A stretch of 64,000 bases of DNA from Acorus gramineus (taxonomy: Eukaryota; Streptophyta; Magnoliopsida; Acorales; Acoraceae), in contig CM060849.1 in assembly GCA_030737835.1 (NCBI GenBank), positions 1,798,001 through 1,862,000 of the forward strand, given 5' to 3'. Under the pieces are notes generated by a model, which was not told where the DNA came from, made no database searches, and saw only the letters and a program-made list of their open reading frames with translations. A program made the translations under genes and the position numbers. This document shows, one piece after another, positions 11,433-20,352 of this stretch. Numbering within the stretch: the first letter of the stretch is position 1; each line of letters starts with the position of its first letter.

Positions 11433-12269
11433 TCGAGGTTCTGGCATAGCCTCCAGCACGCCCTTGGTACGAACCTCCACTTCAGTACAGCGTTTCATCC
11501 ACAGACGGATGGCCAGTCGGAGAGGACGATTCAGACCCTGGAGGACATGCTGCGAGCTTGCGTTCTCGATTTTGGGGGCAGTTGGGAGAGGCATCTTCCG
11601 TTGGTGGAGTTTGCCTACAACAACAGCTACCACTCGAGTATCTGGATGGCACCATATGAAGCGCTCTATGGCCGCAGCTGCAGGTCCCCCTTGTGTTGGG
11701 ACGAGGTCGGAGCGCGCCAGTTGGAGGGACCAGAGATCATCCACCAGACCTCAGAGATGGTCAAGACGATTCGCGAGCGTATCCGAGTCGCTCAGAGCCG
11801 TCAGAAGAGCTACGCCGATCGTCGTCGCCGTGAGCTCGCCTTCGAGGTTGGTGACCATGTCTTCCTGAAGGTGTCCCCGATGAAGGGCATCTTCCGTTTC
11901 GGTGTGCGGGGCAAGCTGAGTCCGCGTTTCATTGGGCCGTTCCTCATCCTCGAGCGGGTTGGAGAGGTGGCCTATCGCATAGCTCTGCCCCCATAGTTGG
12001 CTCAGGCACATGACGTCTTCCATGTCTTGCAGCTGAGGCGTTACGTCCACGATCCTGCTCACGTCATCCCGTTCGAGCCGCTCGTCTTCGAGCCGGACTT
12101 GTCATTCGTGGAGCAGCAGATCGAGATCCTGGACCGACGCGAGAAGAGGCTCCGCACCAAGACCGTCCAGTTGGTCAAGGTGCGATGGCAGCACCGTTCC
12201 GGTGCCGAGGCCACTTGGGAGCGCGAGGACGCCATGCGTGGCGCATATCCGCATCTTTTCCCTTCCTAG
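11432..12269 (+). pseudogene. pol: Integrase end of a second chromovirus, opposite strand
   Basis: It begins at GAGGTTCTGG within the integrase core, after the second catalytic Asp, and runs through the [12 protein letters not shown] region, [10 protein letters not shown] and [13 protein letters not shown] to the C-terminal KVRWQHRSGAEATWE...YPHLFPS. A TAG at 11994 interrupts the frame between ALPP and the next LAQAHDVFH. It is near identical by eye to the reverse complement of 8590-9440 but has the 13 bp that copy lost. The catalytic region reads SRRT where the minus copy has SERT, so the catalytic Glu is changed here. PPT and LTR follow directly. Confidence 0.9.
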
Positions 12270-12304
12270 ATGTTTTTGTATTTATTTTGAGGACAAAATT
12301 TCCT

Positions 12305-12317
12305 AAGGGGGGAAGAA
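12305..12317 (+). promoter_or_regulatory. Polypurine tract
   Basis: AAGGGGGGAAGAA sits directly before the LTR start TGTTATATATG, matching the tract at 8572 in reverse. Confidence 0.9.
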
Positions 12318-12589
12318 TGTTATATATGTGTCACTTTTAGCCTTCCGGGCACCTTTGGGACATTTCTGGCAGTTTTTCAACTTTTTTTTTTTTCGATCGG
12401 AACCGCTAAAATTTTGGACTTTTAGCAATCATCATGAGCTTGAGAACTCCGATTGAGAATCTAACTGCACATTGGGTGTCCTGGTGCCATTTCAAGTCAC
12501 TCCCGAAAATTTCATCGAATTCCGGTAACGTTTCAGAATTTCACAGTTCTGAATCGTATCCGGGTTTTGACCAAGCGGAAAGTCATGGG

Positions 12590-12690
12590 GAGACTTGACC
12601 AAGTCAAAGATGACTTTGACCAAGTCAAGTTTGACCCTTGACTTGGTCAAATTTTTTTGTTTGTTTGTGTAGTTGAGTTGACCCAAGGTC
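12590..12690. promoter_or_regulatory. Cluster of TTGAC (W-box) cores in U3
   Basis: Within about 100 bp the motif TTGACC/TTGACT or its complement GGTCAA/AGTCAA occurs about nine times, often as TTGACCAAGTCAA-like palindromes. TTGAC(C/T) is the known WRKY binding core. Similar clusters occur in the other type A and several type B LTRs (14700-14780, 39355-39475, 43205-43280, 49530-49630, 60780-60890). Confidence 0.55.
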
Positions 12691-14860
12691 AAAGTTCTCA
12701 AGAAACCTAAAATCCCTAAGTGTGAGTGTGTGAGTGAGTCCACTTAGGCGTGCACTTCTTCTTCCTCTCCTCTTCATCTCTCTCTCACTCACTCACGAAT
12801 TCCATCTTCCCTTCCCTTTGTTTGCCCCATTTGAGCTAGTAGAAGAGGTTGAACAAGAAAACCATTGAAGGGAAAAAGATTGGTAAGGGCTTGATCTACC
12901 TTCCCATGGTTTTTGTTTTGGATTTCCCCTTTGTTGACCTCCTCTCATGGCTTCCTTTCTCCCCTGATTTCAGCCTTTGTTAGGCCTTGCTAGAGGCTTG
13001 GTGGTGGTTGTCTTGGTGGCGGCGATTCGGTGCGCGAAGGGCACCCGAGTTCCTTCCCTTCCCTTCCTTTCTTTGGGTAAGCTTTCCTCCTCCCTTTTCT
13101 TGTTTAGATGCTTGATTTGGGTGTGAATTTGGGTATGCATGCTATGCATGGGTTTTAGGGGGTGGGGGAGGGCTGAGGAGGGGGTGGAAGGGGCTCGGGC
13201 GCGCGTGCGGGGTCATCCGCGCGCGTGCGCGCGAGTCTGCGCGCGCAGGTAGGCGCTGGCCCGCACAGACCGGCGCGCGCGCGTACGCGCAGCCTCGCGG
13301 GCGTGCGCGCGGAGTGTTGCGCGGGGGTGCACTGAGCGTGGGGGTGCGCGCAGGGTGCTGCGCAGGGGCGCAGTACGCGCGGGTAGACGCAGGGCTGGAC
13401 GCGCGGTGCGAGTGGGCGCGCGCGGTAGCGTGTCTAGGTGCGCGGGCAGGTGCGCGGCAGCGCGTGGCCGTGCGTATGGCTGCCCGTGGGTTCGGGAGGG
13501 TGTCGGGGCACTCAGACTCGCGTGCGTACGCGCGTGCTCGCGTGCGTGCGGGCCCGTATGCATGCTTGTCCGAGTATTGGGTATTTCTAGTGTATTTCTT
13601 ATGTATTTGTGTAGTTTACTCACCATATTGAATGCCCCTGTCTTGCAGATCTTGACGGACGGTCACGCGACGACCCGGGTTTTGGTGAGTGGGACAATCC
13701 AACCCAGTAGGGAGGCGTTCGATGCACGTAGGCGTGCATTGCCCTCCCCTGGGGCACCATAGTTGCATATTAACATGTAATAAATGTAAAGCTATGCATG
13801 CATGATAAATATGATATATCCATGCCACCTTAGACTTTGTATGCTAGGGATATGCACCCTTATATCATGTATAGCGGCCTATGCATGCCTAGACACCTTG
13901 CCCCGAACTATGCATGTTCTCATCTAGTTTAATTTAATTAAATCAAATGTGAGCATATAGTTACAAGCATGCCTTAGAGAATATTATAACCTTGTTGTTA
14001 TAATATGTGTCTCCCCGCATCTTAGTTATGCGCCCTGGAGGAATTCTTGAGAATTCATGACATTATTTAGCGTTACAATCGGTGTCGACGGATCCATGAC
14101 GATCATATCCGCGTGAGTAGGCTGTCTTCTCCTTATTGGTTGGATCCGATGTAGGAACTCCCCGGCGTTGGCTATACCTGACAGAGGGCTCCCATCCGTA
14201 GGTACCTCCGATGCGTCGGACTGTACTGATAGTGGGAGTATACCAGGCGGAGGCCCGAGGGTGGGAGAGGCTACCGGGTGGACCAGGGGTGGAGAGCGGT
14301 CTAGTATGCCCCAAGAGGCCCATGTCACCCCCCGGAAAGGGTGAGGGTGAGGGGGGGGGGGGAGGTGGGTTGGCGATGAAACGACCCATTAGAATGTGTT
14401 GTTGCTCCCGTGTTAGGGGCTATAAATTATATGTGTTATATATGTGTCACTTTTAACCTTCTGGTCACCATTGGGACATTCTGGCAGTTTTTCATTTTTT
14501 TTTGTTTTTCGATCGGAACCGCTAAAATTTCGGACTGTTATCTATCGCCCTGAGTTTGAGGGCTCCGATTGAAAATATAACTGCATATTATGTGTCCTAG
14601 TGCCATTCCAAGCTGCTCATGAAAATTTCATCGAATTCCGGTAACGTTTCAGAATTTCACAGTTCCGAAGCGTATCCGGGTTTTGACCGAGCGAGAAGTC
14701 ATTGGGAGACTTGACTTGGTCAAAGTGGGCCCCATGACTTGGTCAAATTGGTTTGGATTTTAGTGTGGTTGGGTTGACTAGGGTCAAACCACACTTAAGC
14801 CTCCCTAATGCTAGCTTAAACCCTAATTAACCTAGGTTAGCCTAATCTAAGTGTGGGGAT

Positions 14861-14869
14861 TATATATAA
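14861..14869 (+). promoter_or_regulatory. Candidate LTR TATA box
   Basis: TATATATAAG lies about 430 bp into the LTR, followed by a CT-rich stretch (14920-14945), as expected for the U3/R boundary. The LTR at 49263 has CTATTTAAAGCC near 49656 in the same place. Confidence 0.6.
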
Positions 14870-16313
14870 GTGAGCTAAAAATATCTCCCCACTATTCATC
14901 ATCTTCCCCATTTGATTTTCTCTCTCCCTCTCTCTCTTTTTCTTTGTTTTGACCTAGCTAGAGGGCTTGGATCTATCCCCCGGTAGTCTCGGATTCGAGT
15001 TCCCACTTGTTTGACCCCCTCTCACACCCTCTTTTCTCCTCTGATTTCAGCCCCTTTGAAGGTTGAAAGAGATCTTGGTGGTGGAGGTCTTTGGGGAGGT
15101 GTTTCGGTGCACGGAGAGCTCCCGATCCCCTTCCCTTCCTTTCCTTTCCTTGGGTAAGGTTTCTTTCCTTCCTTTTCTTGCTTAGATGCATGTTAGGAGG
15201 GTGGTTTTGAGTGCGGGTGGCTGTTGGTGGCGGTTGGAGGCCATTGGTGGCTGGTGAGGGGTGGTAGGGTGGCTCGGGAAGGGTGGTAGGTTGGCTCGGG
15301 TAGGCTGGCAGCGCAGGCAGGCAGGCTGGCAGGCGCAGGGCTGGGCGCCGTGCGGGGGCGTGCGCGCGGGGCGCTGCGCGAGGCGCAGTGCGTGCCGTGC
15401 GCGCGGGGCAGCGTGCGGGTGCTGCGCGCAGGGCGCCGAGCGGGGAGTGTGTGCGGGGCACTGCGCTGGGGCGCAGTGCGAGCCGGTGCACGTGCGGGGC
15501 GCTGCGCTGGGGCGCAGTGCGTGAGGGTGCACCCGGGGCTGGTCGAGCGGGTGGTGTGCGGGTACTGCGTAGGGGGCGCAGTGCGCGCAGGGCGAGCAGG
15601 CTGTGCGCGCGTTGTGAGGCGAGCCGGTGGTGCGCGCGGGGCGAGGCGATGGGGCGCTGGGCGTGCGGGTGTGCGCGCGGGTTGCTGCGCTGGGGCGCAG
15701 TGAGCGCGCGGTGCACCAGTGGGGGGCTCGGCGGGGTGTCCGGGCGTGCGGATTGGGCTCGGCAGTGCGCCTGGGTGCGCGGGCTGGGGCGCGGCTGTGC
15801 GTCTAGGTCGGGTGGCCGTGCGTACGGCTGCCCGGGGGTTCGGGAGTGAGTCGGGGTGCTCGGGCTCGCGTGCGTACGGGCCGTATGTACGTTTGCCCGA
15901 GTGTTGTGTATTTTATTGTATTTTTGGATTTATTTGTGTATTTTACTCACCGAATTGGTTACCCTATTTTGCAGATCTTGACGGACGGTCGCGCGACGAC
16001 CCGACTATCGGTGAGTGGGACAACCCAACCCAGTAGGGAGGCGCTATATGCACTTGGGCGTATACCGTCCTCCCCTGGGGCACCATGGTCAATATTAACT
16101 TGTGTAATATGTAATCCATGCAAGCATGATTAATGTGTAGAATGCATGCCACCCTAGACTTTGTATGTTAGGGACTTGCACCCTTAGGATATGTGTAAGA
16201 GCCATGCATCCTGTCACCCTGTTCGCATGCTAGGAAGCCTCGGCCTATGCATGCGTCCTACTAGTTTAATTTATTAAATTAAATGCTAGCATATGATTAT
16301 TAGCATGTCTTAG

Positions 16314-16454
16314 ATAATATTATAGGGAGGGGCCTTGCGAGGTCAACATTGAGACCCGGGCTAGGGTACTCCGTGTTCCTTGTTTGGTTGTCGGGATGTC
16401 CTATATCGGGACCTCATGCTGCCCTCCCAAGGTTTCACTTCCCAATAATATTAT
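16314..16454. repeat. 121-bp module flanked by duplicated ATAATATTAT
   Basis: The module occupies 16324-16444 between two perfect 10-bp ATAATATTAT copies. Its ends, GGGAGGGGCCTTGCGAGG and the complement of GCCCTCCCAAGGTTTC, form an imperfect inverted repeat around CCTTGNGAGG. The sister LTR at 13975-14010 lacks the module and has a single AATATTAT. Further copies are at 25855, about 25680, 41779 and 56135. Confidence 0.8.
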
Positions 16455-16779
16455 AACCTCATTATTATTATATATGTTCCCCGCATCTTGGTTATGCGCC
16501 CTGGAGGAATTCTAAAGAATTCATGACATTAGAGTTGTTGAGATGTGTTGTCGGCGGATCCGAGTGGATCATATGCGTATGGATAGGCTGTTCTGTTCCC
16601 TTCGTTGGATCCGTGTAGAGACTGCCCCAGCGTTAGAAAGGCCGTCCCGTGAGAGGGCTCCCATCAGTAGGCACCTCCTGATTTGGGACGGACTGTGCTG
16701 AATGTGGGAGTGGCCAAGCGGCCTACGGAGTGGAGGAGAGACTATCGGTGGACCAAGGGTGACCAACAGCCTAGTCAGT

Positions 16780-17040
16780 CCCAATATCCTATGTCACCAT
16801 ATTGAGGGGTGAGGGTGAGGGTGTGGTGGGTCGGCGTTGTAGCGACCCACTGGATTTGTGTAGTGATGATTATCAGCTTAGTAAGTCCCAATATCCTATG
16901 TCACCTATTGAGGGGTGAGGGTGAGGGTGTGGTGGGTCAGCGATGTAGCGACCCACTGGTTTGTAAGTCCCAATATCCTATGTCACCTATTGAGGGGTGA
17001 GGGTGAGGGTGTAGTGGGTTGGCGATAGCGACCCACTGGA
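16780..17040. repeat. Triplicated GGGTGAGGGTGAGGGTG block
   Basis: Three tandem copies, about 85-105 bp apart, carry CCCAATATCCTATGTCACC, then GGGGTGAGGGTGAGGGTG, then GCGACCCACTGG. Each has enough close G-tracts for a G-quadruplex on the plus strand. Other LTRs carry one or two copies, on the minus strand as CACCCTCACCCTCACCC. Confidence 0.85.
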
Positions 17041-17858
17041 TTTGTGTAGTTGTTGCCACTTTGAGGCTTGAATAATGAGATTGTGGTTAATAATATATGG
17101 TGGTTAATATAAATTGTGATGCATGGGTTGTGCTGTTCACTGAGCGTGTGGCTCACCCCTCGCATAATATTTTTCTCCAGTGTCATCTGAGTCGGATCTG
17201 GAGGAGGAGCTCCCCGAGGGACTTCATCAGTAGCGGAGTAGCGCCACGTCCCGCGAGTATCAGAGGCTATCAGCATCCCTTTTGATTGTATGTATTATAT
17301 TCCGTGCTTGGGCACGCGTTTGTATATTATTTGGACGTCATTGTATATATTGGCTCTCACAGGACATTTGATTGTGTATCGAGTCTGTACTATGTCTTTG
17401 AGTTACAGATTCAATCTTTTAGCTTCCGCTATTTGTGTATACATCATGTCAGCCCCTTTGTTGTCTGTGTTGAAATTGTTGATGTTGTTTTGGGCATATT
17501 ATTGACTTCTTGTATTGACTGCTGATATCATATATACACTTGCCGCGCCGTGGGGACGGCCGCCCTGGGGCGTGACAATATAAGGTTGATATGAATTGTG
17601 ATGCATGGGTTGTGCTATTCACTGAGCGTGTGGCTCACCCCTCGCATATTTTTTTCTCCAGTGATATCTGAGTCGGATCTGAAGGAGGAGCTCCCCGAGG
17701 CACATCAGCAGTAGTGGAGCAGCGTCACGTTCTGCGAGTGAGAGGCCATCAGCATCCCCTTCTTGATTGTATGTATTGTATTCCGTGCTTGGGCACATAC
17801 TTGTATTTGGATGTCGTTGTATATATTGGCTCTCACAAGACAGTTGATTATGTATCGG

Positions 17859-17886
17859 GTCTGTAATATGTCCTTGAATTACAGAC
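17859..17886 (+). other. Conserved LTR stem-loop near the 3' end
   Basis: GTCTGTAAT and ATTACAGAC form a 9-bp stem around a 10-nt loop. The same stem is in every LTR end seen, with matching changes in some (TCTGTAA/TTACAGA at about 36427-36454 on the minus strand). It lies about 170 bp before the LTR end, so it is probably in U5 or near the polyadenylation region. Confidence 0.6.
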
Positions 17887-18055
17887 TCAGTCGTTTGGGC
17901 TTCCGCTATTTGTATATATTATGTCAGGTACCTTATTGTCTATGTTGTCATTTTTGATGTTGTTTAGAGTATGTTATTGATCTCCTGTATAGACTGCTGA
18001 TATTATATATACCTGCCACGTCTCGGGGACGGCCGCCCTGGGGCGTGACAAAAGT

Positions 18056-18067
18056 TGGTATCAGAGC
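18056..18067 (+). promoter_or_regulatory. Primer binding site for initiator Met tRNA
   Basis: TGGTATCAGAGC begins 6 bp after the LTR terminus TGACA (18050). It is the complement of the 3' end of plant initiator tRNA-Met and is the usual primer site in many plant Ty3/gypsy elements. It marks 12318-18050 as a functional-position 5' LTR. Confidence 0.95.
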
Positions 18068-18165
18068 CTGATCCTATCAGAGCCAATTGTTTTTCTTAGA
18101 GATGAGTCCTAGGATTTCTATATGAGTATTCTGATCCTAGTGTCTGGTTTTCTTAGGTTGCTGAT

Positions 18166-19290
18166 ATGCCTCCTCGTAGAGGAATGCGTGGACGTGGTCC
18201 CTCTTGGCCTTTGGAGGTTCCCGGACCTACCAGAGGCGAGGATGCTACTGGAGAGTCCTCGGCTATGGGGCCAGGACTGGCGCAGGAGCCTCCTGCATGG
18301 GAGCGTGCTTACGCTCGTATAGCAGATCTGGTGGAGACTCAGACCAGAGCACTGGAGGCCCAGACTAGGGCGTTAGCTGAGCAGGCACGAGAGATTCAGG
18401 AGCTGAGGGCGGCCCGCGAGGTAGTACCACAGGTCCCCTTGGTGGCAGATCCACCAGTGGTGCCCGACGTACCCCCTGTTCCCGTGGTGATTCCAGTGGT
18501 GGGAGTTCAGGATCCCCTGGAGAGGGAGGTGGAGCTAGAGGCTGCAGCGCGAGTGCATCAGAGTGGCCTCACTGCTTTTCTGAAGCTCCACCCTCCCGAG
18601 TTCCATGGACAGACGGCGGACCCCCTTGCCCTTGAGCGATGGCTGATGGAGGAGGACAAGATCTTCTCGACCATGCACTGCACCGACCGCCAGCGTGTCT
18701 CCCTGGCCACCTTCATGCTGAGGGGTAGCGCCGCCGACTGGTGGGCTACCCGATCGGTGGACATCCCTGAGGGAGTGGAGCGACTTCTATGGGCGGGGTT
18801 CCGGAGGTACTTTCTAGAGGAGTACTTTTCGTTTTTGACACGCCAGATCGTGATGCGAGAGTTCGAGCAGCTGACGCAGGGCTCCATGTTAGTCGCTGAC
18901 TACTCCACACGCTTCACGAGGCTTTCCAGGTTCGCCCCCGCCTTGGTGATGGATGAGGAGACGCGGTGCCGTCGTTTTGAGATGGGTCTCATTAGCACCA
19001 TGCATGTCACCTCTCAGGCATTCACGAGGTACTCGGACTTGGTGTCTTGGGCGAAGACAGTCGAGCGAGACCTTGGGGTCCCTTTGGGGGTTCCGACCCC
19101 TTCTACAGACTAGAGACCCCCCAGGAGCTAGGACCAGGTACATCGCAAGAAGAAGCAGCCCCGCTTTGAGCAGTCAGCGGCTGCCGCTACTCCAGTCGAT
19201 GTGGTGCCAATGGGAGGACCAGCACCCATTGCGGCAGTACCAGTCCAGGCCAGGCAGCCGGAGAGGCGGCGATGTTTCCATTGTCAGCAC
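18166..19290 (+). pseudogene. gag: Chromovirus gag, truncated at the zinc knuckle
   Basis: The first ATG after the PBS gives MPPRRGMRGRGPSWP, an Arg-rich start, then a short coiled-coil-like stretch (residues 45-85, RALEAQTRALAEQAREIQEL). A Pro/Val linker and the Retrotrans_gag core follow at about 140-275 (LHPPEFHG, WLMEEDKIF, RGSAADWWATR, EYFSFLTRQIVMREFEQL). Frame TAG stops occur at 19111 and 19132, but the same frame runs on with a Lys/Arg-rich tail into CFHCQH, the first half of a CCHC knuckle. There the sequence jumps into an LTR at 19291. Gag forms the particle and binds RNA, but this copy is dead: two stops, no complete knuckle and no protease or pol behind it. Confidence 0.92.
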
Positions 19291-20348
19291 GTAGGGATAT
19301 GCACCCTTATATCATGTATAGCGGCCTATGCATGCCTAGACACCTTGCCCCGAACTATGCATGTTCCCATCTAGTTTAATTTAATTAAATCAAATGTGAG
19401 CACATAGTTACAAGCATGTCTTAGAGATTATTATAACCTTGTTGTTATAATATATGTCTCCCCGCATCTTAGTTATGCGCCCCGGAGGAATTCTTGAGAA
19501 TTCATGACATTATTTAGCGTTACAATCGGTGTCGATGGATCCAAGAGGATCATATCCGCGTGAGTAGGCTGTCTTCTCCTTATTGGTTGGATCCGATGTA
19601 GGAACTCCCCGGCGTTGGCTGTACCTGACAGAGGGCTCCCATCCGTAGGTACCTCCGATGCGTCAGACTGTACTGATAGTGGGAGTATACCAGGCGGAGG
19701 CCACGAGGGTGGGAGAGGCTACCGGGTGGACCAGGGGTGGAGAGCGGACTAGTATGCCCCAAGAGGCCCATGTCACCCCCCGGAAAGGGTGAGGGTGAGG
19801 GGGGGGGGGAGGTGGGTTGGCGATGAAACGACCCATTAGAATGTGTGGTTGCTCCCGTGTTAGGGGCTATAAATTATATAAGGTTGATATGAATTGTGAT
19901 GCATGGGTTGTGCTATTCACTGAGCGTGTGGCTCACCCCTCGCATATTTTTTTCTCTAGTGATATTTGAGTCGGATCTGAAGGAGGAGCTCCCCGAGGCA
20001 CATCAGCAGTAGTGGAGCAGCATCATGTTCTGCGATTGAGAGGCCATCAGCATCCCCTTCTTGATTGTATGTATTGTATTCCGTGCTTGGGCACATACTT
20101 GTATTTGGATGTCGTTGTATATATTGGCTCTCACAGGACAGTTGATTATGTATCGGGTCTGTAATATGTCTTTGAATTACAGACTCAGTCATTTAAGCTT
20201 CCGCTATTTGTATATATTATGTCAGTTGCCTTATTGTCTGTGTTGTCATTTTTGATGTTGTTTAGAGTATGTTATTGATCTCCTGTATAGACTGCTGATA
20301 TTATATATACCTGCCACGTCTCGGGGACGGCCGCCCTGGGGCGTGACA
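19291..20348 (+). mobile_element. 5'-truncated plus LTR abutting gag
   Basis: It matches 13845-14433 joined to 17583-18050 and ends with GGGGCGTGACA. The first 1.5 kb of the LTR and everything between gag and it are missing. It is probably the 3' LTR of the element whose 5' LTR is 12318-18050, brought next to gag by one deletion. It retains the uninterrupted site (AAATTATATAAGG) into which the solo LTR at 14434 inserted in the sister copy. Confidence 0.85.
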
Positions 20349-20352
20349 CTTT

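Larger units (their letters stand above)
14434..17577 (+). mobile_element. Solo LTR (3144 bp), Tekay-like, type A U3
   Basis: Termini are TGTTATATATGTGTCA and GGGGCGTGACA. Flanks are ATATG (14429-14433) and ATATA (17578-17582). The empty site is preserved in the related LTR at about 19870 as AAATTATATAAGG, which proves an insertion with a 5-bp duplication carrying one later change. No internal region is present, so it is a solo LTR. It holds a TATATATAAG box at 14861, a GC-rich tract at 15300-15890 and the ATAATATTAT-flanked module. Confidence 0.93.
12318..18050 (+). mobile_element. Plus-strand LTR shared by pol end and gag, split by a solo LTR
   Basis: The LTR parts are 12318-14433 and 17583-18050 (about 2.6 kb together), separated by the solo LTR at 14434-17577. 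Its left edge follows integrase plus PPT (a 3' LTR position) and its right edge GGGGCGTGACA is followed by a PBS and gag (a 5' LTR position). One LTR therefore serves two internal regions. U3 is type A (TGTTATATATGTGTCACTTT). Splice-like sites occur at 12883 (GTAAGG), 12973 (CAG), 13077 (GTAAGC), 13648 (TTGCAG), 13685 (GTGAGT) and 17661 (CTCCAG). Confidence 0.88.
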
